Origin: JASHVB01 sp035523995
Lineage (GTDB): Bacteria > Pseudomonadota > Alphaproteobacteria > Acetobacterales > Acetobacteraceae
Direction of reading: 5' to 3'
Length of the DNA: 64,000 nt
Assembly: GCA_035523995.1 (NCBI GenBank)
Contig: DATKPQ010000093.1
Span: 1 to 64,000, forward strand
Shown here: positions 20,308-28,528 of the stretch, in pieces
How the letters are laid out: each line of letters opens with the position of its first letter
How positions within the stretch are numbered: position 1 is the first letter of the stretch
Made by a program: the position numbers and the translations under genes
Notes under the pieces: generated by a model
What the model was told of the DNA's origin: nothing
Seen by the model: only the letters and a program-made list of their open reading frames with translations
The model's database searches: none

Positions 20308-20517
20308 ATGACCGAACCGGTGTACAAAGTCGTCGAACTTGTCGGCACGTCGGAAACCAGCCTCTCCGAGGCGATCGAAAACGCCATCGCCCGGGCCGCG
20401 ACCACGCTGCGGCATCTCAGTTGGTTCGAAGTCGGCCAGATCCGCGGCAGCGTCGAGCGTGGAAAAGTCGAGCGTTACCAGGTCACGCTGAAAGCCGGGT
20501 TCACACTGGAGGACTGA
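20308..20517 (+). CDS. Dodecin flavin-binding protein
   Basis: 69 residues matching dodecin along the whole length: VYKVVELVGTSETSLSEAIE, then the conserved tryptophan in LRHLSWFEVGQIRG, and VERYQVTLKAGFTLED. Dodecins form hollow dodecamers that sequester flavins (riboflavin, FMN, FAD) between paired tryptophans, buffering them and quenching photochemistry. The start has GGAG ten bases upstream. It stands alone just before the rpmH promoter. Confidence 0.9.
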   Translation: MTEPVYKVVELVGTSETSLSEAIENAIARAATTLRHLSWFEVGQIRGSVERGKVERYQVTLKAGFTLED

Positions 20518-20542
20518 CCCGGCGCGAAAACTCGCGCGCGCA

Positions 20543-20571
20543 TTGACGCCTTCTGGCCCCACCCCTATAAG
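20543..20571 (+). promoter_or_regulatory. Sigma-70-type promoter of the rpmH operon
   Basis: TTGACG (20543-20548), a 17-base spacer and TATAAG (20566-20571). This is near consensus and well placed for rpmH starting at 20644, giving a leader of about 65 bases. Confidence 0.75.
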
Positions 20572-20643
20572 CCGCCCCCTGCGACGGACCACCGCCACAT
20601 AGCGGCGGCGCCTGCATGACCCCGACCTGAGAGAGAGCAGTAC

Positions 20644-20778
20644 GTGAAGCGCACCTATCAACCGTCGAAGCTGGTCCGGAAGCGCCGGCACGGGTTCCGC
20701 GCCCGCATGGCGACTGTCGGCGGGCGCAAGGTGCTGGCCAGCCGCCGGGCGAAGGGCCGCAAGCGCCTGTCCGCCTGA
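20644..20778 (+). CDS. rpmH: Ribosomal protein bL34
   Basis: 44-residue, very basic large-subunit protein reading KRTYQPSKLVRKRRHGFRAR, then GGRKVLASRRAKGRKRLSA, complete to the family C-terminus. It begins with GTG, preceded by GAGAGAGCA. It heads the conserved rpmH-rnpA-yidD-yidC-engB block, with a strong promoter 73 bases upstream. In many bacteria this block lies near the replication origin. No dnaA or DnaA-box cluster was seen here. Confidence 0.97.
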   Translation: MKRTYQPSKLVRKRRHGFRARMATVGGRKVLASRRAKGRKRLSA

Positions 20779-20830
20779 AAGCCTCTTGTGGGCACGGGCA
20801 ACCATGGCCCCGGACCGACAGGAGGCCTCG

Positions 20831-21178
20831 ATGCCGACCCGCGCTCGTCCAACCCATTTGCAGCGCCGCGCCGAGTTCCTACTTGTCGCCGCGAAGGGCC
20901 GCAAGGCGGCGACGCCGGGCGTGGTGCTGCAGGCGTTGCCGCGGGGCGATAATGCCCCGGCCCGGTTGGGCTTTACTGTGACGAAGAAGGTCGGCAACGC
21001 CGTGATCCGTAACCGCACCCGCCGCCGTCTGAAGGAAGCCGCCCGTCTGATGCTGCGCGAACAGCCGGTCAGCGGCTTCGACCTTGTGCTGATCGGCCGT
21101 GACGCCACACGCGGACGCGATTTCGCCGCCCTGCAAGCGGATTTCGAAAGGGCCCTGGCGAAGGCGGGCGTGCGATGA
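20831..21178 (+). CDS. rnpA: Ribonuclease P protein component
   Basis: 115-residue basic protein that helps the RNase P RNA bind pre-tRNA leaders. The family core is present: FTVTKKVGNAVIRNRTRRRL with the RNR signature near residues 55-70, and LIGRDATRGRDFAALQADF. The ATG at 20831 is preceded by AGGAGG and fits the family start; an upstream ATG at 20804 lacks this. The stop overlaps the yidD start by four bases (ATGA), a translational coupling arrangement. Confidence 0.95.
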   Translation: MPTRARPTHLQRRAEFLLVAAKGRKAATPGVVLQALPRGDNAPARLGFTVTKKVGNAVIRNRTRRRLKEAARLMLREQPVSGFDLVLIGRDATRGRDFAALQADFERALAKAGVR

Positions 21179-21426
21179 CGCCAGCAGCCCGCGCCGCGGT
21201 GGGCGCCGTGCGCGCCTATCAGTGGACGATCCGGCCGGTGATCGGCGCAAACTGCCGCTTCTGGCCAAGTTGCAGCGACTACGCGATCGAGGCCTTCCGC
21301 ACCCATGGCGCCCTGCGCGGCGGCGGGCTGGCGGGCTGGCGCATCCTGCGCTGCAATCCATGGTGCGATGGCGGCTATGATCCGGTACCGCCTGCCACAC
21401 CGGCAGGCGACAGCAAGAGGGTTTGA
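21175..21426 (+). CDS. yidD: Membrane protein insertion efficiency factor YidD
   Basis: 83 residues with the diagnostic YQWTIRPVIGANCRFWPSCS, AIEAFRTHGALRGG and RILRCNPWCDGGYDPVP, including the conserved cysteines of this family. YidD assists YidC in placing inner-membrane proteins. It overlaps rnpA by four bases, and its TGA shares a base with the yidC ATG. Confidence 0.95.
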   Translation: MTPAARAAVGAVRAYQWTIRPVIGANCRFWPSCSDYAIEAFRTHGALRGGGLAGWRILRCNPWCDGGYDPVPPATPAGDSKRV

Positions 21427-23180
21427 TGGACCAGCAGCGTCTTATCCTTGCCATTGCGTTGTCGATCGCGATCCTGCTTGGCTTCGAGTACTTCATCGCG
21501 CCGCATTTGCCGCACCCGCCCGCGCCGCCTCCGGCCCATGTTGTGACTAACCAGCACCCGGGCACCGCGACTCCCGCTCCCGCGCAGACCGCCGCGGTTG
21601 CTCCGGCCGGGGCGGAGACCGCTCCGAAGAACGTCCCCCGCGTGAAGATCGCGGCGCCGAGCCTGACAGGGTCCATCAGCTTGCTTGGCGCGCGGATCGA
21701 CGACCTGACGCTGAACGATTACCGCGAGACGCTGGCGCCGGATGCGCCGCATGTGCAACTGCTGGCCCCGCTGTCCACGTCGACGCCGTATTACATCCAG
21801 TATGGCTGGGCCACCGAACCGGGCAGCCCCATCAAGGTGCCGGACGCCGACACGGTCTGGCATGCCTCGGCCGATACGCTGAGCCCCGGCCGTCCGGTGA
21901 CGCTGTCGTGGGACAATGGCCAGGGGCTGACCTTCGAGCTCTCGCTCATGGTCGATGACAACTACATGTTCGGCGTCACCCAGGCGGTGAAGAACGCCTC
22001 CGGCCAGCCGGTGCAGCTGTTTCCCTGGGCGCGCGTGCGCCGCGACTACACGCCGAAGAACGAGGGCTTCACGACGCTGTATGGCGGGGTCAGCGAGGGG
22101 CTGACCGGCGTCGCCAAGGGCACGCTGCACAGCATGACGTATGCGACGGTGAAGTCGGACGCCAAGAACCACGAGGGCGTCGCTTATAACGAGACATCGG
22201 CCGGCGGATGGGCCGGCATCACCGACAAATACTGGCTGACTGCGCTGGTGCCGGAGCAATCGGTGCCGATGCATTTGACCTTCCGCTACATCGACGAAGG
22301 CCAGGGCGATTACCAGGTGGGTTTCATCGCCCAGGATCCGACCACCGTCGCGGCCGGCGCCACGGCGAGCCTGCCTTGGCACACCTTCGCCGGCGCCAAG
22401 GTGCTGACGCTGCTGGACCACTACCAGTCCGCGTACCATATTCCGTATTTCGGCAAGGCGGTGGATTTCGGCTGGTTCTACCTGCTTGCCCGGCCGATCT
22501 TCTATTGCCTGGACTGGCTGAACAACCTGCTTGGCAATTTCGGCCTCGCGATCATCGCCTTCACGACCTGCGTGAAGATTTTGTTCTTCCCGTTGGCGAA
22601 TTACTCCTACCGGTCGATGAGCAAGATGCGATTGCTCGGACCGAAGATGCAGGCGTTGCGCGAGCGGCTGAAGGACGATCCGCAGAAGCTGCAGCAGGAA
22701 ATGATGGCGATGTACCGGGTGGAGAAGATAAACCCGGCCTCCGGCTGCCTGCCGATGCTGGTGCAGATTCCGGTGTTCATCTCGCTCTATGTCGTGATCT
22801 TCACCACGATCGAGATGCGGCAGGCACCGTTCTTCGGCTGGATCCACGACCTGTCGCAGCCGGATCCCACCAACATCTTCAATCTGTTCGGTCTGATCCC
22901 GTTCAATCCGGCGCAGTTCTCGCCCTGGTTCCACCTGGGCGCCTGGCCGCTGATCATGGGCGGCACGATGTTCCTGCAGCAGAAGCTGAACCCTCCGCCG
23001 CCCGATCCGATGCAGGCCAAACTGTTCCAGTTCATGCCGTTGATCTTCATGTTCATGCTGGCGAATTTCCCGGCCGGGCTGGTGATCTATTGGACCTGGA
23101 ACAATCTGTGCTCGGTCGGCCAGCAATGGCTGATCATGCGCCGCACGCAGCTTACCCGGCCGGGATTGGCGAGGACGTGA
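21426..23180 (+). CDS. yidC: Membrane protein insertase YidC
   Basis: 584-residue insertase that places proteins in the inner membrane alone or with SecYEG. An N-terminal helix (LILAIALSIAILLGFEYFI) and a Pro/Ala linker are followed by the large periplasmic P1 domain (about 70-340) and the conserved five-helix core (about 345-580; SYRSMSKMRLLGPKMQALRE, CLPMLVQIPVFISLY and LPADFPAG-like MLANFPAGLVIYWTWNN). The conserved arginine of the hydrophilic groove is in the SYRSM segment. The ATG overlaps the yidD stop; a TTG three bases upstream is less likely. The stop overlaps engB by four bases. Confidence 0.96.
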   Translation: MDQQRLILAIALSIAILLGFEYFIAPHLPHPPAPPPAHVVTNQHPGTATPAPAQTAAVAPAGAETAPKNVPRVKIAAPSLTGSISLLGARIDDLTLNDYRETLAPDAPHVQLLAPLSTSTPYYIQYGWATEPGSPIKVPDADTVWHASADTLSPGRPVTLSWDNGQGLTFELSLMVDDNYMFGVTQAVKNASGQPVQLFPWARVRRDYTPKNEGFTTLYGGVSEGLTGVAKGTLHSMTYATVKSDAKNHEGVAYNETSAGGWAGITDKYWLTALVPEQSVPMHLTFRYIDEGQGDYQVGFIAQDPTTVAAGATASLPWHTFAGAKVLTLLDHYQSAYHIPYFGKAVDFGWFYLLARPIFYCLDWLNNLLGNFGLAIIAFTTCVKILFFPLANYSYRSMSKMRLLGPKMQALRERLKDDPQKLQQEMMAMYRVEKINPASGCLPMLVQIPVFISLYVVIFTTIEMRQAPFFGWIHDLSQPDPTNIFNLFGLIPFNPAQFSPWFHLGAWPLIMGGTMFLQQKLNPPPPDPMQAKLFQFMPLIFMFMLANFPAGLVIYWTWNNLCSVGQQWLIMRRTQLTRPGLART

Positions 23181-23830
23181 CGGGAGCGCTGGTCGCTGCG
23201 GCCTTACCATCGCCAGAGGAACTCGAAGCCGGCCGTGTCTTGTTCGCGGCGCCGTGCCGCTTCGTTCATGCGGCGCAGGGACTGGACCATCTGCGCCCGC
23301 CGGCCGGACCCGAGGTGGCCTTCGCCGGCCGGTCCAACGTGGGAAAATCGTCGCTGCTGAATGCGCTGACCGGACGGCACGCGCTGGCACGGGTCTCCGC
23401 CGCTCCGGGACGCACGCGGCAGCTCAACTTCTTCGATCTCGACGGCCGGCTGATGCTAGTGGACATGCCGGGCTATGGCTATGCGCGCGCCCCACAGGAG
23501 GTGAAGGCCGACTGGCAGGGGCTGATGTTCGATTACCTGCGCGGCCGGCCCACGCTGCGGCGCGTGATGCTGCTTCTGGATGCGCGCATCGAAATCAAGC
23601 CGGCCGATACCGCGGTGATGGAATTGCTGGATCGGGCGGCGGTCGCGTTTCAGATCGTGTTGACGAAAATCGATGCGATGAAGCCGCCGGCACTGGCACG
23701 CAAGGTGGAGGAGGCGCAGCGGTTGGCTCGCACGCATGCTGCGGCTCTGGCCGACGTGCTGGCGACCAGCAGCGAGACGGGTGACGGGATTCCGGACCTG
23801 CGCGCGGCGTTGGCAGGCCTGGCTTCCTGA
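23177..23830 (+). CDS. engB: Ribosome biogenesis GTPase EngB (YihA/YsxC)
   Basis: 217-residue small GTPase needed for late 50S assembly. All G motifs are visible: G1 GRSNVGKSS near residue 51, G2 threonine in PGRTRQLNFF, G3 DMPGYGYA near 96, G4 TKID near 163 and G5 TSSETGDG. It starts at a GTG whose last bases form the yidC stop (GTGA), with GAGGA upstream. It is the last gene of the block; the next 535 bases are gene-free. Confidence 0.95.
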   Translation: MTGALVAAALPSPEELEAGRVLFAAPCRFVHAAQGLDHLRPPAGPEVAFAGRSNVGKSSLLNALTGRHALARVSAAPGRTRQLNFFDLDGRLMLVDMPGYGYARAPQEVKADWQGLMFDYLRGRPTLRRVMLLLDARIEIKPADTAVMELLDRAAVAFQIVLTKIDAMKPPALARKVEEAQRLARTHAAALADVLATSSETGDGIPDLRAALAGLAS

Positions 23831-24365
23831 CGCGTCCAGCCGCCCGTGGCCGGCCGGCGCTTTTCCCTGGCAGGGTTGGAATCGCGGTAGCCGGAACACT
23901 GCCGCTGCGCGGCGGTGACTGTGCCGGGTTCCGCATCCGCACTTGCCTGGGTTCGCATCGCTGGGCTTGCTGCCGCACGTTGGGTTGGCCTCGAAACTGC
24001 CAACAGCATCGAAGCATCTGTGTGGGGCCTTTTCGCCAGTGCGGGCGGCACGAATGGTTCGGATGCCTTCGAGGCGACCGGGCCTCGAGGCGCAAGAATG
24101 GTTCGCCGCAGATGAACGCTGATGTTGCGTGCCGACCCGATCAATTGCGGCTCCCTCATATTGATCGGTGCATATCAGCTGGCTTCGGCATCGTGTCGGC
24201 GTCATAAGCATTGCTGTGGCCCAGTTGGGTTCATTTGAATTAGATTCTCTGCAGGTTTTGCGCCGCGCGGCCGGCTGCGGCGATGACACGAATCCGGATG
24301 GCGGGACTGCCGCATGGCGGCCCCGGGCATTGTTCGGATATCGTTTCATTATAGCCGATGGTGGC
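23831..24365. other. Gene-free spacer after engB
   Basis: No protein likeness seen in any frame. GCCGCAGATGAACGCTGATG at 24107-24126 resembles GCAGATGAACGCGGATGGCA at 12201-12220 and is probably a shard of another dispersed repeat. Confidence 0.4.
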
Positions 24366-25412
24366 TCAGGCCGGACTGGCGCGGGCGGCGTAATAGCAGT
24401 GCCGTAGCGGCTGATTATCGAGCAGGAAACGGCTGAGACATGAGTGCGGGCAGCCGACGTTCCGATGGGCGCGGTGTAATGCCCGTCCGATTCGATACAA
24501 AAATAAATGGCGGTTCGGTGCGGAGCAATCGCGTGGCGGGATGGGGCCGGGGAAGATGGCGGCTTCTGGCGCGGCGCTTCGGTTGGTAGCGGCGATCGTG
24601 CCGTGAGGGTGACGCGGCGGGTCTGCCGCTTGTGGCGCGGGCAGACGTGGCGGCGATACGAGGGGTGCGCCCGGGAACGCTTCGATGGGCGCGAGTGGCG
24701 GCGTTTCCGTTAGCAGGTCCGGTGAGACGTCCGGCATGACGGACGACGCCTGCGGCAGCCTGTCCGGCGAGACCACCGGCGCGGGCGGGATTGTCGGCAT
24801 CGGGGTGGACGGCGGTGCATCCTGCGCCGCGCCTGCCGGGACATCCGTCCAGGCTCCATCGAGCGGGATGACGAAACGGTCCCAAAGCGTGGAAATCAGC
24901 GCCTGGACATCCGTCCGGCCCGCCTCGGGGGGCATGAGATCGGCGATGGTCCTGGCGAATGCGGCGAACAAGTGGCGCAGGGTATCGGGATCGCAGTCCT
25001 CGAGCGGGGTGTTGAGGATTTCACAGAGTTCGGGGTCGAGGCCGGGAAATTCCTCCGGGGTGAAAGGGGCGTCGGGGGCGTCGAGGAGATGCACAAGGCT
25101 CAGCGGCGCGGTGCGGCGGCGAAACAATCCTGCCAGCCACCCGAAGCGGGAAGGCCGGGGTGGCGAGGCGGGCGGCGCACTACGCGGCCGGCGCGCGCGA
25201 GGGGCATGCTCGGGCGCGGGGCGCGCACCGGCATTTCGGGCCGCGGCATGGCCGATGCGAGGTCGCGATGCGGCCAGGCGCCGCTCGCCGCCGGCCAGAG
25301 TAAGGCTGCCTGCGATGACGTTGCGCACTGCGCCGCCGAGGCGGCGGAGAAGGCGCGAACCAGCCCCTTGGGACTGGGTAGAACGGCGTGGAATGAGAAG
25401 TGCTGCTGCCAT
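24366..25412 (-). CDS. Proline-rich protein of unknown function
   Basis: 348 residues from ATG 25412. The N-terminal 115 residues are Arg/Ala/Pro-rich. Residues about 125-220 look like a real folded, acidic helical domain (FGWLAGLFRRRTAPLSLVHL, then FPGLDPELCEILNTPLEDCD and LRHLFAAFARTIADLMPPEA). The remainder is a Pro/Ala-rich linker with a C-terminal tail ending near CYYAARASPA. I do not recognise the family. No good ribosome binding site is visible. The opposite strand is also open over much of it, so the call rests on the domain-like centre and clustered acidic residues. Confidence 0.55.
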   Translation of the reverse strand: MAAALLIPRRSTQSQGAGSRLLRRLGGAVRNVIAGSLTLAGGERRLAASRPRIGHAAARNAGARPAPEHAPRARRPRSAPPASPPRPSRFGWLAGLFRRRTAPLSLVHLLDAPDAPFTPEEFPGLDPELCEILNTPLEDCDPDTLRHLFAAFARTIADLMPPEAGRTDVQALISTLWDRFVIPLDGAWTDVPAGAAQDAPPSTPMPTIPPAPVVSPDRLPQASSVMPDVSPDLLTETPPLAPIEAFPGAPLVSPPRLPAPQAADPPRHPHGTIAATNRSAAPEAAIFPGPIPPRDCSAPNRHLFLYRIGRALHRAHRNVGCPHSCLSRFLLDNQPLRHCYYAARASPA

Positions 25413-25940
25413 TGTGCTGTTATAGATGGAAACTAACGTCCTGTCAAACATTTTAACCGGCTGGTGGGCATTTTTTTGCCGCCGACACTGAACAAGCTTG
25501 CACCACCGGGCTGGATGCCGTGCGCGGCAGCTACGGCATGTCTGATCACAGCCCACCCTCGGGCTCGATGTGCACGCCAATACCGACCAGCGGAATCAAA
25601 TAGCCGCCGCTCATCCCCGAAGGTTCAGACCCTCCACCACCTCAACGATGAACCGCGCCACATGCCGTTCCGGCAGCCGGTCGTTCATCGACCGCAGCAT
25701 CAGGAGATCGGTCCTCCAGGCCGGTCGAGCGGAAATTGCTCATTTACGGCATCGGGTGTTGCGCGAAACGACGTTGCGATTTCAGTGCCGCCGGCGCGTG
25801 CCGTTGAGTCCGGCAGCCTGCCAGGCCGCACTTCGCGGATGCGAAGTCTCCCCACCTCGCCGCCTGCGCCCCCCAGTGCTATTCCCGCCACGCAGCGCCC
25901 GCCCGGCGCCGCAGACAGATCCCTCCGGAGACCCCACCGC
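25413..25940. other. Divergent spacer containing a transposase shard
   Basis: About 530 bases between the proline-rich gene and patB. Apart from the relic at 25618-25712 nothing was recognised. Promoters of both flanking genes must lie here. Confidence 0.4.
25618..25712 (-). pseudogene. IS1182/IS5-like transposase N-terminal shard
   Basis: The reverse frame reads LLMLRSMNDRLPERHVARFI followed by VEVVEGLNLRG and a stop. This resembles the opening of IS1182-type transposases, where a similar LPExHLxxFVxDxVExLDLS block appears. Only about 32 residues survive and no terminal repeats were found. Confidence 0.45.
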
Positions 25941-27101
25941 ATGGCCGGCAATGCCACCGATTTCGACATTTCTTTCCTGCGCTCGCGTCGCACCAACAAG
26001 TGGCACAAGTTCCCCGACGATGTTCTTCCGGCCTGGGTGGCCGACATGGATTTCGGCGTCGCCCCCTCGGTCTCGGCTGCGCTGGAAACGCTCGCGCGCA
26101 ACCAGGAATACGGTTACGCCGCGCGCGACGGTGTCCTCGCTGCCGCCTTCACCCGGCGCATGAAAAGCCGCTTCGGCTGGCAAACCGATCCCGCCAATGC
26201 CGTGCCGGTCGGCGACCTGGTGCAGGCCAGTTTCTCCTCCGTCATGGCGTTCAGCGAGCCGGGCGATGCGGTGGTGCTGCAGCTGCCCTCCTATCCGCCC
26301 TTCATGGCCGCCATCAACGACACCGGCCGCCGCTTGCTCGCCAACCACATGCGCGACAACGGCACGCGCTGGGTGCTCCATCTCGAATCGTATGATGCCG
26401 CCCCCGATCCCCGCGCCCGCGTACTGATTTTCTGCCACCCGCAGAACCCCACCGGCCGCGCCTATACCCGCACGGAACTGGAGCAAGTGGCGGCCTTCGC
26501 AAACCGACATGACCTGATTGTGGTGTCGGACGAAATCCACGCCGACATCCTCTATCCCGGCAGCACGCACATCCCGTTGGCGTCGCTCTCGCCGGACATG
26601 GCCGCGCGCACCATCACCATCACCTCCGCCACCAAGAGCTTCAACATTCCCGCGCTGCGCTGTGCCGTTATGTATTTCGGCACATCGGACCTGAAGCAGC
26701 GCTTCTTCAAGCAGATTCCCGCCCGTTTGCTGGGTTCCCCCGGCGTCACCGGCGTGGATGCCACGGTCGCCGCCTGGGACGACGGCCAGCCCTGGCTCGA
26801 GGAGATCGTGGCGCAACTCCAGGCCAACCGGGATTGGCTGGTGCGGACGCTGCCCACCGCTCTTCCAGGCGTCACGCTGCGGCTGCCGGAGGCGACCTAT
26901 CTCGCCTGGCTCGATTGTTCTGCGCTGGAACTCGGCCAGCCCGCCGGACAATTCTTTCTGGAGAAGGCCCGCGTCGGCCTGAATTTCGGCGAAACCTTCG
27001 GCGCGAAATACGCCGACTTCGCCCGGCTGAACTTCGCTACGCCGGCACCGATCCTACGGCAGATCGTTGGCCGCATGGCGGAGGCAATCCGCCAGCGGTG
27101 A
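25941..27101 (+). CDS. patB: PLP-dependent cystathionine beta-lyase (PatB/MalY type)
   Basis: 386-residue fold-type I PLP enzyme that cleaves C-S bonds of cystathionine or cysteine conjugates. Motifs include LPAWVADMDFGVAP, the PLP-phosphate and aspartate regions LIFCHPQNPTGRAYTRTEL and LIVVSDEIHADILYPG, and the Schiff-base lysine in TSATKSFNIPAL near residue 231. The substrate-arginine region near the C-terminus (ADFARLNFATP) fits the family. The ATG at 25941 is preceded by GGAG at ten bases; the frame is open upstream but non-homologous. Confidence 0.9.
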   Translation: MAGNATDFDISFLRSRRTNKWHKFPDDVLPAWVADMDFGVAPSVSAALETLARNQEYGYAARDGVLAAAFTRRMKSRFGWQTDPANAVPVGDLVQASFSSVMAFSEPGDAVVLQLPSYPPFMAAINDTGRRLLANHMRDNGTRWVLHLESYDAAPDPRARVLIFCHPQNPTGRAYTRTELEQVAAFANRHDLIVVSDEIHADILYPGSTHIPLASLSPDMAARTITITSATKSFNIPALRCAVMYFGTSDLKQRFFKQIPARLLGSPGVTGVDATVAAWDDGQPWLEEIVAQLQANRDWLVRTLPTALPGVTLRLPEATYLAWLDCSALELGQPAGQFFLEKARVGLNFGETFGAKYADFARLNFATPAPILRQIVGRMAEAIRQR

Positions 27102-27178
27102 CATCGCCCGAAACATCCATGCCGGGCGGCTGATCCTGCATCCCGGCGTGACAGCGACCTGCCGTTGCTCGCGGCGCC

Positions 27179-27319
27179 GATCCGGAGGTGAACCAAGCCT
27201 CACGTCGCGTCATGCAGCGGGTTGGAATGCAGTACATGTCGGACTTCGACCATCCGCTGGTGCCAGCGCATACTTCCGTGCGCCGCCAGATGCTGTACCG
27301 GCTGGCAGCGGTTCCGTGA
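27179..27319 (+). pseudogene. GNAT acetyltransferase C-terminal relic
   Basis: The frame reads DPEVNQASRRVMQRVGMQYM, then DFDHPLVP and RRQMLYRLAAVP before TGA at 27317. This is the last quarter of a GNAT N-acetyltransferase (the N-x-x-S-x-x-V-M-x-x-x-G-M block that closes the acetyl-CoA site). The rest of the fold is absent upstream, so only a remnant is left. Confidence 0.6.
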
Positions 27320-27390
27320 GCGTCTCTTAACCTCCGCCCGCCCACGCAGCCTCTTGCGACACACGCCCCGTCACATGTAGGAAGAGTGGC

Positions 27391-27963
27391 ATGGCGACTT
27401 CACGTTTTCGCGGGCGTTTGCTCGCCGCATCCGTGCTTACCGGCTGCTCGCTTCTGCTGGCGGCATGCGGCGATGGCGACTCCTTGTCGCGCACCTTCGG
27501 CTTCACGCGCGACACTCCTGACGAATTTACCGTGACGACGCGGGCACCGCTTTCCATGCCACCCGATTTCGCGCTGCGCCCGCCACGTCCAGGGGCGCCG
27601 CGTCCGATGGAGCAATCCGAGTCGCGGCAGGCCGAAACGGCGCTTTTGCCGCAGACGGCGCTCAGTGCGGGTCAGGGCGCGGAAAGCGCGGGCCAGGAGG
27701 CCCTGCTCCAGCAAGCCGGGCCGCCGGTCACCAACGCCATTCGCGCAAAGATCGATGCCGACGCCCGCATCGAGCAAGCCAACAACAGCTTCGTCGATCG
27801 GTTGCTGTTCTGGCAGCGGTTATCACCGCAAGGGATCGTGGTCGATCCCCAGAAGGAGGCGCAGCGCCTGCGCGAGAATGCCGCGCTGGGCGAAAGCCCG
27901 GAAACCGGCGACACACCCATCATCCAGCCGCGGAAGAAGGGCTGGCTCGAGGGATTGTTCTGA
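27391..27963 (+). CDS. DUF3035 lipoprotein (BamF-like)
   Basis: 190 residues with a lipoprotein signal: hydrophobic LLAASVLTGCSLLLAAC with the lipidated Cys at 26. The conserved DUF3035 block RDTPDEFTVTTRAPLSMPPD and FALRPPRPGAPRP follows, then a helical C-terminal part. In alphaproteobacteria such as Caulobacter this family copurifies with the outer-membrane beta-barrel assembly machine and is called BamF. Here I infer the same location, inner leaflet of the outer membrane. A good AGGAAG precedes the start. A repeat-filled spacer follows directly. Confidence 0.85.
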   Translation: MATSRFRGRLLAASVLTGCSLLLAACGDGDSLSRTFGFTRDTPDEFTVTTRAPLSMPPDFALRPPRPGAPRPMEQSESRQAETALLPQTALSAGQGAESAGQEALLQQAGPPVTNAIRAKIDADARIEQANNSFVDRLLFWQRLSPQGIVVDPQKEAQRLRENAALGESPETGDTPIIQPRKKGWLEGLF

Positions 27964-27969
27964 TCCTGG

Positions 27970-28075
27970 AGTTCCCCCCTCCATTTGCGAGCCTGCGCCG
28001 CGAAGCGGACCAAGGCCAGGGGGCAAGACAGTTCGTTTCCCCCTCCGCGCACCTCCTCCTGCAGGAGAGGGGACG
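27970..28075. repeat. Palindromic element type B, intergenic copy
   Basis: CCCCCTCCATTTGCGAGCC, then GCCGCGAAGCGGACCAAGGC, then CCAGGGGGCAAG. Its reverse complement matches 30208-30262 inside hyfB (GGCCTTGGTCCGCTTCGCGG). The ends pair as CTCCCCC/GGGGGAG-type stems. Confidence 0.65.
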
Positions 28076-28235
28076 CGTTGTTGCTTGCGAGTTGCCGCCG
28101 GCCGTCGGCCGACCCGCGGCTCCAGGAAAGTGCGGCGTGCCGGATGCTTCGCGTCATGGCCGGGCTCGTCATGGCCGGGCTCGACTCGGCCATCCGCCAA
28201 TGATCGAGCGGGTCGCATAGCCGCGTGGCGCCCGC

Positions 28236-28432
28236 GCAATCGGGGAAGATGGCCGGGTGATCCCCGGGTCGGGCCCAGGAACATGGCCCAGGGACATGGC
28301 CCAGGGGCATGGCCCAGCGATATGGCCCAGCGATATGGCCCAGGGACATGGCCCAGGGACATGGCCCAGCGATATGGCCCGGGGACATGGCCCGGGGACA
28401 TGGCCCGGGGACATGGCGCGGCCATGACGGGA
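28236..28432. repeat. Palindromic element type C carrying eleven 13-bp tandem units
   Basis: Eleven units of YATGGCCCRGSGA lie at 28282-28420. They sit inside a longer element, because the flanks (ATCGGGGAAGATGGCCGGG on the left, ACATGGCGCGGCCATG on the right) match, in inverse orientation, the single-unit element inside the hyfE/F gene at 32519-32581. Units differ at two or three positions (GGGA, GCGA, GGGG). The period of 13 is not a multiple of three and no gene crosses it. Confidence 0.85.
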
Positions 28433-28528
28433 TAGTTTCTTGCCAGGTCCGGCGGAAGCAATCTCGCCGAAGCTTGCGTGTCAAAGCCGGCGCCGCGACT
28501 CCGGCACGGTCTGCTAACCTCCCCGGCT

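Noticed and set aside
20521..20640. Origin of replication next to rpmH.
   Set aside because: No DnaA boxes, AT-rich unwinding region or dnaA gene nearby. In alphaproteobacteria rpmH need not be at oriC.
19903..21306. Reverse frame across dodecin, rpmH and rnpA as a gene.
   Set aside because: It runs antisense through three well-supported genes and has no recognisable motifs.
24685..25425. Ser/Gly-rich open frame on the + strand opposite the proline-rich protein.
   Set aside because: Low complexity throughout with no folded-looking segment. The reverse frame has a plausible domain and a consistent codon pattern.
28282..28420. CRISPR array.
   Set aside because: Units are 13 bp and directly adjoining with no spacers, and no cas genes are present. 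It is a minisatellite.
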